From Nymphaea colorata (taxonomy: Eukaryota; Streptophyta; Magnoliopsida; Nymphaeales; Nymphaeaceae): a stretch of DNA of 64,000 bases. Every line of letters begins with the position of its first letter. The first letter of the stretch is position 1. The notes beneath the pieces are model-generated. The model did no database searches. It saw only the letters and a program-made list of their open reading frames with translations, and was not told the origin of the DNA. Positions 33,329-45,938 of this stretch are shown piece after piece. The translations under genes and the position numbers were made by a program. Location: NCBI RefSeq assembly GCF_008831285.2, contig NC_045138.2, positions 34,528,769 through 34,592,768 on the forward strand, read 5' to 3'.

Positions 33329-36300
33329 TTAGTAAACGGATGGGAACAACAGAGTTGGTTCACTGACCTTCCTTAGGTATGACTTGTGCAGCTTCATAGC
33401 GGTGCTGCATGCTTTTCTTGCATCCAAGTTTCCAGTAAGATCATTCAAAATCTGATTTCAACATAAAAAGGACAATAATCTGTGTGAGAACAAGAGAAAC
33501 AAACTTCATAGAATTTAAAGAGTTCATCATATCCTAACGTTCAGTAATGAAGAAGGTACAACATCATTGTCTAAGCCAAAACGATCAATAACCTCAACAT
33601 ACAGTAAATGACTAAACATGGTACGACCACATGCTGAACAAGTACCTTTACAACATCATCCAGGCCACGTGCCTCCTGCAAAAGCTTTGCACTATTGCCC
33701 TTGAGAATACTTGCAACAAGGAAGACAGAGATGGGGGTAGGCTCCAGGTCCTTCATTCCATTTCTCATATTTTCTCTTTCAAACTTTCCGAACTGCCTTC
33801 TTGACTTCATTTTTGCTTTAGCCTCTTCACTTTTTTCATCAGTCAACCCAGGCTCTTCGTACATGGAGAACATATTAGGATCATACTCCAAAGCCCACAT
33901 CATCTATAACAACATTGGAAGGTCAGTCGTAAAAGGTTCCAGGAAGGAAACTAAAATAGAAGGCAGAACTATGTGGCAATATAATGATGAATAGTTCATA
34001 GAAAGATTGTTGAATAGGCATGCACATGAACAATTTAGTACAAAATTCAAAACCGAGACATGTACGCACAATGAAAATTGCCTCCGCTGGAAAATTTTCA
34101 GATGCTTAGACACATGTATAGATGTGAGTATCAACAGAGCTTCATCAGGAGTCTTCAGACCCAGGCACAGTGCAGACTGTGGACACATACCAAACTTATT
34201 TCACCCAAGTACTGGTGCAATAATGGTATACAACATAGGTACAAAGGTGCAAACATGAAAATTTCTGAATCAACAGATGTGAAGGTGCTACAGCACGTGA
34301 ACGAGTTCACAACTATTTAATGAATTTTCTACACATGATGCCATGCATAATGTGTTACTATGCAAATCTAAAAGATGTAATGATACATAGATAATTGTTA
34401 ATATAAACAAACCTGCGCAAGATGTGTTAGTAAATAATTTTTAATATCAATGAACCTGCCCAAGATGCTGAGGATATGGATAAACATGCAGATGTATTTC
34501 CTATCCAGATCATTGACAACTTGTTGACTGCAAAGTCATATGGACAAGAATATAAACAGTCATATCGAAAGTGTTAACTTGTATCTAAGAAATTAATAAT
34601 AGATTAACCACTCTGTCCTTTGTGAGTACATTGACAAAGGACACATCTCACAATCATTCAAAGATGCAAAAAGTTATAATAATAAGAATATACGATGCCT
34701 CTAGCAGAAGCTTAATATGTGCAGTTCCAAAGTTCTGTCAGGTAACTGATTACCTCCCAAAGAAACAATGAGTCCCCAAATGAAAACTCTCTTCGAAATA
34801 GTACCATCAGCATGCGGAATGCAAATAGGTAGTCTCCACCACCAAGTGTTTCTGCAGTCAGCCAGTTGTCATATGTCATACGATGCAAGTGCTTCAATGA
34901 CTATATCTATATTCAAGACTTTTGTAAATATCACTGATATCTATCACGCAATTTGGTAATCATATTTCCAGAAAAAGCCTACTTTTCTGAAAATTTGGGA
35001 ATATGAGTATCAAGCTTTTTCTTGTACAGGATATAGAAAATCAAACAGTAGAAGTTAAAGAAAAATGAGATATATGTTCGGGAAAAAACAACAAAAAATC
35101 ATTAGCTTCATAGACATCGATAATCCAATAACCCAATAGAATTTTCACCATTGAATGCCTTGTACACAAACAATATGCAGTGTATATTTTCTGCAACAGA
35201 CTGAAATTATGTATTTAACTAAATGATTTATGTCTGAATGGCACAATGTGGTAATTCAGAGTTTGCATTCTTCTATGTTGATGTATGCATAATTATTTGA
35301 ATAACTCAACATAAGCAAACAACAGAGACAAAAGTCAGAGAGAATAGGAAAACGAATTAATGTACCTAAATGCTGATGGAGCTTTGGATCAACAACTTGA
35401 GTTATTGATGCAAGACTATGAAGCTGTTGCTCCACTCCCACTGAACTTTCCGTGCATCTGAAGTTTCGTCTCTTCAAATTTGGCAGAAACAAGTATGCAC
35501 CGTAAGTACTTTCAGACGAGAGGGAGGTGGTGGAAGAGAAAGAAAGAGAGAGAGACAGAATCAAATTAATTTCATGTAGTTAGAAAGGATCCACCAAGTG
35601 GTTGTGAAGTAGTAGCAAACAAGTGTTCACATCATTTACCTAGATGGGTAAAGGGGAACCAGATGAACTGAACAGGGATTTGGTATCATAAATAAGCAAG
35701 ATTAGATTTCTTCATGCCACTAATAATTCATATGTAATCCATCGGATCAGCAGAATCATAACTTTAACAAACTACACAGTCCTTTGTGCTTGGGGGAGAG
35801 AATATTTCTATCTTCACAGCTGTTCCAACTTCCAAGGTATCATTCATTTCCAGACATCCATAGAACAAGCTTTTAACCATTATATATACACTACATATGT
35901 AAATGAAACTAGTACAACATGTCCTATCAAATAGAAACTTCATTAACGGAACTAAATAAAACTTTTATTCAACAGTGCCCGTAAGAATGTTAAGATACTA
36001 AAAACAATTAACTGCACTTTTATTTGACGGCAAAACTTGTTTCATGAATATCTTTTGCCAGGGAAAATTTCTTAAGAGTAAATTTCTTTTTAAAATAGTT
36101 TCAGAAAATAGAAAATGCATTGATACATTAGCACAACATCAACAACTACACCTGAGTTGTGCAAATATTGAGGCAGAACATACTAGGGTACTATGAAACT
36201 GCATAGAATATAGTCATAATTCATTACTCAGCAGAGACTAATATTGGCAAATGAATATTAGGTGACTATAGTAAATGTAGACTACAGCTTTTTCTTTCCA

Positions 36301-39300
36301 TATGCAAAGGAGATCCTTCAGAGTACCATAAAGAGTCCCTCCATGTTCCACACAAATCCTAGATGAGAAATGATGAACTTTAGGCTTAATATTTAACTTT
36401 AATTTTGCAAAGAGTCTGTAATAAGAAGATATGTCACGTGGGTGCATGACTGTTATAGAGTCAGGTGGACATCGATTAATAGCTATTTATACTTTACTTG
36501 AGGGCTTTGATTTTGTCCTTCATATTTATTTGCTGAGATGTCCAGACATTTAGCTATTTATAGGTCGTTTCTCACAAATCCAACTACAAGGATGGTTGTG
36601 GAATGTCTAAAACATTGTTAAACGCAATCGTGAAAATTTGATGTATGAATCAGATTTTATGGACTCAGGTGAGGCTGCACTGTAAAAAGTAGGCCTCATA
36701 TAGAATATTGTGCACTCTTTTATTTGATTATGAGATTCTCGACTTATAGTAAGAAGTGCCATAATTGAGAATCATTTGTCCCAACCATAGTTAGCAAGAT
36801 ATGAAATGGATACAAGGCATGGGAAAATGAGACTCAAAAATTGATAAGAAGCAGGAAGGATATCGACGTAAAATGATTATATAAGTAAAAGGGAAAATAA
36901 GTGAAAGTAGTAGCATAAAAAAATTGAATAAATCAACCGAACAAGAAAATGAGGAAAAGGAAAGATAAAAGTTCATGAAAACTAATTATTTACCTATAAA
37001 AGCATGATATTATATGTATTATTGCAAAAAACATTGTGAAAGTGTAAAACCTCAAAAACAATGAGGAAAAGAACGAATTATCTATGAACCAAAAATAAAA
37101 GATATTTGACAACCGAGTTCTCCATTCTAAAAAAATTGAGTTTCCATAAGTGAGAAATGAGTTTCTGCCTGTTTGAGGGAAATATCTTAAAATCTAAAAA
37201 CATATTTCTGGGGAAGCAAGATTTTGCTTTAGGTAGAAATTTTTAACTAGGACTTCAGCCACTATGCACTTGACACATTGCAAAGCTTCTATGGACAACC
37301 AAAATATTTTTGTGCCATAAGGACAACTACTGGATGTGTTGCAGAAGTTCAATAGAGTACCAGTCTGCACATTAGACGCTCAAAGCACCAGAATGCATCA
37401 GCCTCATCCTCAAGGAGAACTATCATTGGAGAACAAAGATCGCTCATCCCTGCATGCAATGGTGCATAAAATTCTGTCAGTAAAAATGTCAACCAATTCC
37501 AAGTTCCAAGTAAGCCTTTTATCATTATTAAGATGAAAAAGGAAGCCAAACTTTTTCAAGGGTCGATAAAGTGAGGAACATGACACACTGAACTAAAATA
37601 AATCAGAAATATGTTACATATTTACCTTGGCAATAACCGACGTCCTTATCTATCCATGCATAAACAGCCAAAATATCCCATAGCTTTGACAAATTTTCTT
37701 GTTTCTCATAGAAAACTAATGTTCTATCAGTACGAACAACATCCAGACCTGCCAAAAGATCAATGTGAAAATTTAACCCAAAAGAAAAATTAAACAGATA
37801 ATGTTGAACAATCAAGTAAATCCCTCACTAACTCAGTCACCATTTCGAAGACTATGATAGTGTTATGCTGTTTAAATATGCCATTTTCAATTGGGAGAGC
37901 TATGCAAGCTCCTGATGACCATAAAGCTTAAAATACAAACTGTGTTCATGATTCTTTGTCAATTGTCAACATGACATGTAAGTTTTCAGGTAGTAAGATT
38001 ATGATAATGACAATAACCTTTCCAACTATTTTTTTTTCAGACAAACTACAGAGAAAGCATCTGCCAAAAATGGTTAAAGGACACTCTGATAAGGTTTCAA
38101 GATCCCCACAGGGCCACAGGCTACATAGTTGAGTCGCCTGTCATCTAAGAGCAAAAGATCCCATTCTTGATAATCTTGTTCCCCAAATATACAGCCAAAG
38201 ATAGTAACGTGACAAACATAGAACAACCGGAAAATAGAAAGACACAGTGACAAAAATCAATTAGGACTATGTCGCTAATGATGGAAATGCACCAACAATG
38301 TTTTGAAAGACACAGCCAGACGTAAACACATGAAACTCATTGATTTGAAAAGCACATGCTATTGCAAAGTAAAGTTTCGAAAATGCCTTAGCCAAGATGC
38401 CAGATGATTATTAGACACTGGGAGAAGAAATGAGATGCATAAATAAATGACCTGATCCCTGCTTGTTAATGTGTCTTACAAGCTAAAATGATATGGCTAT
38501 TGTAAAAGCATAAACAATGACTATCTGGCAAACACGGTTCCAAAGGTCAAAGAGCTTAGGTTCAAATTTTACCTGCACATGCTGCTATTGTGATTATATC
38601 ATCAAATAAACATAAATATTAACCAGACAAAAAACATAACACACATAAGGTAAAGGGGGAAATGAAAAAGATCTACCTATCTGGTGCAGGTTAAGCTTCC
38701 ATTGAATTTCTTTCTTGTCCATTGGAGCAGACTCCATTTTATCCAACCCAGAAGCACCAGAATTCGAACTCAAGTCATCGTGTACTGCACTCTCTTTTTC
38801 TTCTTGATTATCATCATTCTCCCCTTGAACATCACCTCTATCATGTTGGACCGTGGATAAATCTTTGTCTGGGTTAGCTTCCAAAAGTACTATGGGATCC
38901 TGAATAGGCACACCATCTTCTGTAATTATAGGTGCAGTAATAATTCTTCCACTACCAATCACAGCATTCATTTTTCGGCATTCTTCTTTCCATATAGCAT
39001 ATTGTTCCCTAAAAACAAGACACAAAACTCATAATTAATATATGAATTTTCTCACAGTAGGAGATTTAAATGGCAAATTCAAAAGGAACCCTGAAAGTAT
39101 AGAAGGTAAATTATAGAATGAAAAAATGATGCAAATCTGGTCTCATAAAATCTGACACTTCAGTGTTCCTGCATAAAACAGTATACTCTTACAAGTTCAG
39201 AAACCATAGCTGATCATCTTTTACAAAGACAAAAGCCTGTAATACATAAATCCGAAAGAAAGTAAAAGATACTAAAAATTCATAGTATATCATGAAACAT

Positions 39301-41536
39301 ATTTTTTTCCACTTTCACAAAAAATTTATAAGAAAACTTAAGAAGAGGTCTTTTATTAATCCTGACATTTTGCATTAGCAAAGATAGATTATCAGAAAAG
39401 TGATGATGTTTAAAACGATAAAACAACTGATAAGAACTGGGAGAAAAGGAAAGAAACAACTAAGTTGGCCCATGTAATGTAAAGGTCAATGACTTCAAAA
39501 AGAACAATGATTATAACCATAAATCTCATCTCAGATGATATTGAATTCTGTTCATGAAACTTGAACATTGCTTGCTCAGAGTGGCAGAAGGAAAGGAGTT
39601 ACAGGAACAAAGATTCAAGTAGTAGATCAAGCAAATACAGACACATAAAGAAGAGTGTGATCTGTGTGTAGACTGCACCACAGTGAAAGATTTGATAGAT
39701 TGGGAAAAATAAATCGACGATTGTTCATTCTGCTGTATTTTGTATATGCTAGTCATGTTATTTTCCTAAAGCTTACTGAAGGGAAAAGAAAGAAAATTTC
39801 TAGCAATGAACTCTTGCTAATCTCTAGGTAGTCAAACCTTCAGGACAAAAGAATTGAACTGTGGAGAACATTTGATTTCCTGTTCCTGGAATGGCAGAAA
39901 CATGATGGGAACAATGAACGCAGCCCCAAGAGGGGCTGTGCTTGCATCAAACAGAACGGATGCTTCACAAATTACATGGAGTATCTGTTCTATGGCATTC
40001 CAAATGCAGAGCACCCTTTCTTGGCATTCTGATGGTAACCTCAGAATGCCAAAATGACATTCCACAGGAAGCATTCTACATGTCTCATGTTTGCAACGCT
40101 TCACTTAAAGAAATATCCTCTAAACTTCTTCAAGAGATTACTGTAGACAAGAAACATAGGGAAAATACAAATTAGCTACAAAAAACTAGAGTACCTCCTG
40201 CGCTGCCTTATCTGATTTCTCTCCTCATATGTGCTATTTGGATCAAAACAACCAAGAAGAAATTCCCAAACTTCTCCTCTGATAGATGGATGGACTCCCT
40301 AAACAGAAAAATGAGAGAATGCATAAATTCACTAAATAAGGAACAAGAAACAAACAAAAAAAACTAAAACTCATTAAAATGAAATGTTTGTCCTTTAAAG
40401 ATATCTTAAAATAAGATGTAATGTAGTCAAAAGGTAAAAGTATCCATGATCAATGGAGTATAGTAAAACAGCAACTTACATTGAAGGTAACTTAATCTCA
40501 CCGAATAAGGGTTAGTATCATAGAACCAGAAACTATATGCATGAGACCAAGAACTAGGAACTACATTACGTTTCTCCTTTCATCTCCAGTTCAATTTCGG
40601 TTGGTCTAAACTCTAACACTCCGTTGATGAATAATGAAGCTGCTAGAAAACATGCTTCAGGCCTCCCATAACAATTTGTCAATTCTCAGGCAAATATCAT
40701 CCGTATACCTTTCGTACACATAATTTCCCTCCCTTGTGTTGGAATAGTGAAATTAGCCTTTTAGCTAGTCATAGCTTGGCGATGGGAAACACAACAGAAT
40801 TCACATATCTGTCCATGTTTGTTCAGGAAATAGTCTTAGTCCATTTCGTTGAAGCATCTGTACAAGATGAACGGATGCATATGCAGATTATCAGCAAAGA
40901 AATAGCCTAAGAAAAAAGCGTGCACTTCCAAATGAATTGAGACTTGTGATCCCTTAGTTATGCACGTATTTCTTTCCAAGTTTGTGCCGAACCAGACCAT
41001 ATTCTTTCTAAGCATGACGGACAGGAAAGAGATGCAGTTTGATGTATACCCATCGATGAATTCGTCCAAGTGTATCACCAATCCGGACACAGCCTTCTTC
41101 TGTAAAAGCTGCACGCCATGCTCGTTCGCTGAGAGTTCTTTTCCTGGTCTGGAAGTACAAGAAGAATACATCAAATTTTCGTCAATGAATCGTTCTGATG
41201 TGTGTGCACGTTCAAGAAAACCGAAAAAGGTATTGTCGAACCCACACCATCTCGATTGCTAAGAAAGAGCAGCAAAGGTAATTGAACCAGTCGCATTATC
41301 AGTAGAAATTATCAAAGCTTATAAGAAGGAATTAAGAAAGAAAAGCATAAGCCGATTGATCGGAACCGATCGCCCCAACACATATTCGATGCAAAAGCCA
41401 ACGAATCGAGATTTTTTTTTTTTTTTTTTTAAAAAAAGGATAGTTCTCTTACCTTGATCCTGAACTGAGTTTTGGGTACTTCGCACCCAGACCGGACTTC
41501 ATAATACGAATCTGCATCCTCGCTGCTCTTCCACAT
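33329..41536 (-). CDS. TBC domain Rab GTPase-activating protein (TBC1D15/Gyp7-like)
   Basis: Speeds GTP hydrolysis by Rab GTPases in vesicle traffic. Ten exons, highest coordinate first: 41536-41453, 41148-41050, 40298-40195, 39008-38677, 37748-37626, 37449-37361, 35471-35366, 34851-34754, 33903-33646 and 33451-33329, all GT-AG with consistent phases, giving 471 residues. The domain opens at residues 62-77 (GVHPSIRGEVWEFLLG). After a long acidic insert it has the arginine-finger motif IGLDVVRTDR (Arg212), the glutamine-finger motif GYCQGM (Gln247), CSPMIVLLEDEADAFWCFERLM, SVGVEQQL, DPKLHQHL, GGGDYLFAFRMLMVLFRREF and LWEMMWALEYDP. Both catalytic fingers are kept, so activity is plausible. Exon 2 (41050-41148) is short and easily missed; it supplies RTLSERAWRAAF and closes in RIHRW, where plant relatives usually have a Gly before GVHPS. 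The start is the ATG at 41536, which opens MWKSSEDADSYYEVR, the family N-terminus. Confidence 0.93.
39889..40085. repeat. Cluster of inverted repeats in a TBC-gene intron (possible MITE)
   Basis: Within the intron between 40194 and 39009, TGGCATTCTGA (40022-40032) and TCAGAATGCCA (40041-40051) form a perfect 11-bp inverted repeat with an 8-base loop. Further GGAATG / CATTCC words in both orientations surround it from 39889 to 40085. No target-site duplication is defined, so the transposon interpretation is only a suggestion. Confidence 0.35.
41414..41437. repeat. Poly-T tract followed by an A run in TBC intron 1
   Basis: About twenty T followed by seven A, 15 to 40 bases downstream of the exon 1 donor on the minus strand. 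A simple repeat; slippage-prone. Confidence 0.8.
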
Positions 41537-42064
41537 TCCGACGACTCCAAGAATCTAAGCTTTTTTATTGAATTAGGAGGGGAAAGAAAAAAATGGACCA
41601 AAAAAAAAATATAAAAGAGCAATACAAGATTGTGGGGTCGAAGGATGAATTGGAGCTCAAAAAATGTCGAAAGAAAAATGGAAGGTAAAAAAGAATTGGA
41701 GTGGTTCTTCGCTAGCAGTCACGAGCTGAATCCCTTTGGAGAAACAAGTGGAAGGCAGGTGGTTGGGAGGGATCCAGATCGAGAGCTAGCGAGAAGGGAG
41801 AGGGAGATGAGGGCGGAAGAAAGACGGGGTCAGAAGATGGCTTTGATTAGAATAGTTAATGGGATGGATCAATCTGTTTAATCAGGTGAGGAGGGAGTGG
41901 GGGTGGAGCGCGCGGCGCCTCCCGCTAAATCCTCCCGCTCTCATACGACAGGGAGGGCAGCCGTTACTCCCTCTCTCATCCACCTCATTCTTTCCCTTTC
42001 CACCTACGTTCCCCTCCAAATTTTGCAATGCGTGCCATTCCGTGTGAAAGAGGCCGGCGTTTGA

Positions 42065-42180
42065 CTGGCCCTGCTCGGCACAGGACCGGACCCTCATTTT
42101 TTTTTCCTTCTCCAGCTTCTTCTTCTTCTTCTGGCCCTGCTCCGCACAGGACCGGACCCTCATTTTTTTTTCTTCTCCAG

Positions 42181-42210
<30 letters not shown>
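42065..42210. repeat. 66-bp tandem duplication ending in a CTT microsatellite
   Basis: CTGGCCCTGCTC.GCACAGG starts at 42065 and again at 42131 (period 66), each followed by ACCGGACCCTCATTTTTTTT and a CTTCTTCTT run. The second run expands to about 42210. It lies roughly 530 bases upstream of the TBC start codon. Confidence 0.85.
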
Positions 42211-42211
<1 letters not shown>

Positions 42212-43090
42212 ATGTGAAAAAGTACACAGGCGAAGACTTTGAGTGTGAATTTTAGACTTGTGACTCCTGTGATAATTAAACCACTCATTACCCATTGGGC
42301 AAGCAAAAAATATGGGTACCAATATTTAAATGGGAGAAGTGAAGGAGAATGAACTAGGGGCATCTCGTTGGTTGGTTGGACAAGCCATTTTAGATTTGAT
42401 TGATAATAGGGCAGTCCAACACCTACACGATTTCCGTTCCAGATGCGCGGCGATCTAGGAAGGTAGAGAGAAGCGTGGCGTTTACGTAGTTTCCTTGATG
42501 AGAGAGGGTTTTTGTGTAAGGCGGAGGCCCCCACCCCGCGCATGGAAAATTCCGCGGACATGTAACCAAAAAATGTCGGAGGCCTGCAAGAACTTGTTTT
42601 TGAAACTGTCTTTCGCCCTTTACGGTTACGCGAATAACAACAACGCCACCGCTGGCGAGGGTGGGGCTATTGCTGGGCTTGGGACGATGTCCGTCCCTTT
42701 AATTCCCCACCCAAGTCAAAACCCGATGATCAATTTATTGATCTCAACCGAACGCCAACGTTTACCAGAGAACAGGTCAATTGGTCGGCGTTATGAGATG
42801 GAGTTTCAGACTGCAAATCTAGTTGCAGTGCGCTTCACACGTAAAATTTGTAAGAGCGAATTGAAGGTTTAGTAACAGATGATTCACAGAAAGGATAAAT
42901 CAATTGGTGATTCACACGTAAAGCTAGCTGAAGTGCAATACCAACAATTCTTTCTTCGAATATTTTCCCAAAAAAAAACACACACTGAGCTATTGCAGGC
43001 TTGAAAATCTTTTCTGTCGGTTCACTAAAATCATGTGACCGTAACGTTCTTCGCTTTCCTCCCTTTTTCTTGAAATATTTCCGTATCCCA

Positions 43091-43140
43091 TTGATATTTG
43101 GTGGGTCTGGACACTTTGATATTTGGTGGGTCTGGACACT
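43091..43140. repeat. 25-bp tandem duplication (two copies)
   Basis: TTGATATTTGGTGGGTCTGG followed by ACAC occurs twice back to back (43091-43115 and 43116-43140), with at most a one- or two-base difference at the first copy's edge. Non-coding. Confidence 0.8.
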
Positions 43141-44118
43141 TTTTTAGCAATACCATCTGAAGGTTAAAAAAAATTAGCTTCACAGGAGCATTTTTTCTCT
43201 CGCACGTAAATTTTCTCAATTCAGAATATTGTTGGCTCTTCACCAAAATAAATACTTCGCAAGTCAAAAGGCTACAGCAGGACAACCAACTCACTGAAAA
43301 AGCAAAAAAGAAGAGAGTAGTAACCTGAATTGCTAAGTTTCCCCACCCTCCACAAGGGAGTGTAGTTTGCTGCCGCATTCACCTGAAAAATTTTTCCCCG
43401 CACCGGCAATGGGACGAAACACATGCAGCCTAATTGTAGTTGCTTTCTAGCCAAATGAGCCACAACGTTTTTCGGCACTTCCTGTCCTTCCATATTTGCT
43501 TCGGCAACGGACCAGAAACAAGTCACCTAACTTTGTGCCAGTCAATCCTCGAAGGACCTCTGGAAGTCAGCCACATGGCCAGGCTGCAATATGAATATTG
43601 TAGTAGTCATCAGATCTATTTTAGAACAGGAGATGTCATTTCTTGCAGTCAAACAAATGAATCGAAAACTACATAAATACATATCATATCAATGACTAGA
43701 CAAAGTTATCAGACCTATACTCAAGAACAACCCACCCAGTGTACGCCTAAAGGCCGAATAGAAACCCCCTTACAAGGCTACAACATGGAACTCCTCCACC
43801 TAAATACAGACTTTCATGAATCGTCATGGAGGAATGACTGATGGACGAGCAGGCAACCCCTGCGCAACATAAAAGACGATTACATCAAACCAAAATAGAG
43901 ATGAGGTTGGCAGCACACAGCACCTCATCATTAATAATCAAATGAGGCATTAATAAAGAGTATCATGTATCATCCACCCTTCAGTAGCATGTCGACCCAC
44001 ACTCCTCTCGTCACGGTTGCATCAATTTATTGGAGAGGTATCTTGGTAGCATAGCTGATTTCAATATGGAATCAATGAGATCGTCCACCATGCTTCATTC
44101 GCTGTTTTTTCACCCTCA

Positions 44119-44345
44119 TTAGTGCTGCCATTCCCATTGCCATCTCCACCACTGAATGTATATGAGTAAAACCATGAAAAAAAATAAAAAATGAGTAGCA
44201 TACAGAACAAAAAATTAAAAAATATGAAAAATAAAAGAATATACAAAAACTTTGGTACCATCAGCCATTTGATGCTTCCAAAACTATATGTACCATATCC
44301 ATAATTTTGCTTCCAATACCTTCGCTCCTCCCTGGCCTTGATGTC
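44119..44345 (-). CDS. Last two exons of an unrecognised minus-strand gene
   Basis: Minus-strand exon 44345-44259 follows a TGATCAG acceptor and ends ATG|GTACC; it encodes DIKAREERRYWKQNYGYG and then TYSFGSIKWLM. A TTCAG acceptor leads into 44151-44119, encoding the Trp-rich tail WWRWQWEWQH and a stop; both joins are phase 0. Residue composition, splice sites and phase suggest real exons. Upstream exons, if present, would lie above 44345, where a copia element begins about 600 bases away, so the gene may be disrupted or its first exons may lie beyond the insertion. I do not recognise the family and assign no role. Confidence 0.35.
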
Positions 44346-44625
44346 CTGATCAGAAGTCACAGAGACTTACAGCAAAACATATAAGTAGACACTTAAAAAG
44401 AAAATTACATTGTAATGGAAAGAACAAACGCCAATGTTGGTAGGATGCGTGACGGCAAAATGATTGGTCAACAAGGAGATACATCGACCAAAATTAGCGG
44501 TTCCTTTTTTTACCATAAGAACCCCTGAGCCCTGGACGGCTGTTTGGCAGTAGGAACAATTACAAACTATTTTATAAATTTATTCATTTTACAGATAGAT
44601 CCATGTAATAGAGAGAGAGCCACTC

Positions 44626-44649
44626 CTCTCTCTCTCTCTCTCTCTCTCT
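44626..44649. repeat. CT microsatellite
   Basis: Perfect CT dinucleotide run, just upstream of the copia element. Confidence 0.85.
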
Positions 44650-44961
44650 TAAACCCCAAACTTGGAGACGTTACAGGCATATATTTTAATTGCTTTCCCC
44701 CCTTCATGCGCACGGGCAGACGCGCCCACACACCCGCACCTACTCAAACTCGCAGGCCCTCCCATTTCGGTTCTGGTCTGAGTTCGCATCTCCGCTCAAA
44801 CCTAGTCCCAACAGACTGACAAGAGTTATACTCAGAGCACGACGTTCTGGGTGCTCATGAATGATCTTCTATGCCTCAAACTAAACTAGCCCTTGAAGAC
44901 GCTAGCTACTTACCGAACTCAGACAGCCCCTACCCCGCTTAAGGATCCAGAATTTTGGTCA

Positions 44962-45132
44962 TGAGACCTTTTGGTCGTGCCTCATTAAGATAAGGAAAAA
45001 CAATCTTCTTATGAAATCTTATCTAGTGCTAATCCTTGATCTTAGGCAAGATTTGAGGTTTTATGTATATCGCTAATGTCAAAGAGGCTATATATTGAGT
45101 AGTCGACCATCAATAAAATCATTCTCTTCTAC
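44962..45132 (+). repeat. 5' LTR of the copia element (truncated)
   Basis: Matches the 3' LTR through AAGATAAGGAAAAACAATC, TTCTTATGAAATCTTAT, AAGAGGCTATATATTG and CATCAATAAAATCATT, with an extra block (about 45030-45052) absent from the 3' copy. The match stops near 45132, before the pyrimidine-rich end of the 3' LTR, so this copy lacks its R/U5-side end. Confidence 0.75.
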
Positions 45133-45179
45133 GTCAAGAAGGCTGGCCTGATGCAACTGGAGCTCGTTCATCTTTCTTC

Positions 45180-45938
45180 TTAGGCATCTGCTTTCTATCT
45201 TTGATGTAAAACTCACGGATATCCACTGCCCGTCTTCCTCCTTGTTGCCACCGCTTCAACCACGGCTGGAAACATCAGCGATCGATGGCGATGATCTTGT
45301 CATCAGGCAGGTGATTGACGACCATGTCCTAAACAAGACACCAGCTTCTCGACTCCACGCCTGTCCACTGCAGCAAAATCGAACGACGTTGTTAACTTAA
45401 AACCAACCACTGCAGCTGTCAAGCACAAACCAAAAACAGAGATTGTTCATGGAAAGATAGTGTGTCCGCCAGCGCATATCGGCGATTGCATCCCCAATTC
45501 AACACAAAGATTGAGTTTTTCCACACTATCTGGTGACGCAATCCAACATTCCACTTTAATGTTATCTGAATGATAAATTGCATAACTAACAGTATCTGTA
45601 ATATTGTTGTGCGCATCGAGAACTAAATCTGAAAGCGTCGGGCAAACATCTTCACTGTGCTGAGACTTCAAATCTGTGCCTGAGATTTGAAGAAGAACTG
45701 AGAGGGGACTGCAACATTGCTTCAGTAGCATACTGTAGATCACACACATCAGAATTGGAAGAACAACCTGCTGCGGCTGAAGTAGGAGACCGTTACCGCC
45801 TAAGAGTCCTCTTTCAGCGACTTGTCCTCTTCCTGTTCATCGCAACCGTCTGCCCTTGTACCTCTCTTTGAGAGACGGAATTTGTAAGGAACCTTCACCT
45901 TCGCTGGTGATCTCTAAGCCTTCGACTTAGAAAAAAGA
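45180..45938 (-). other. Foreign block between 5' LTR and gag, with minus-strand coding-like frames
   Basis: This block occupies the place where a copia leader should be, and the LTR match has already stopped. On the minus strand the frame 45749-45447 reads CPTLSDLVLDAHNNITDTVS and continues with VECWIASPDSVEKLNLCVEL; a different frame further upstream reads PYKFRLSKRGTRADGCDEQE. The composition looks like host protein sequence rather than retroelement. It may be a captured or insertion-interrupted gene fragment. No family recognised. Confidence 0.35.

Larger units (their letters stand above)
41537..44118. other. TBC-gene upstream region and spacer with short tandem repeats
   Basis: Contains the 5' flank of the TBC gene (purine-rich, GAGA words at 41590-41830). 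No recognisable protein motif occurs in the open frames at 42495-42872 (+) or 43526-43272 (-). Two tandem repeats are listed separately. Confidence 0.45.

Noticed and set aside
42160-42561. 133-codon minus-strand frame upstream of the TBC gene
   Set aside because: Its end is a lysine run produced by the CTT microsatellite, and the rest has no recognisable motif.
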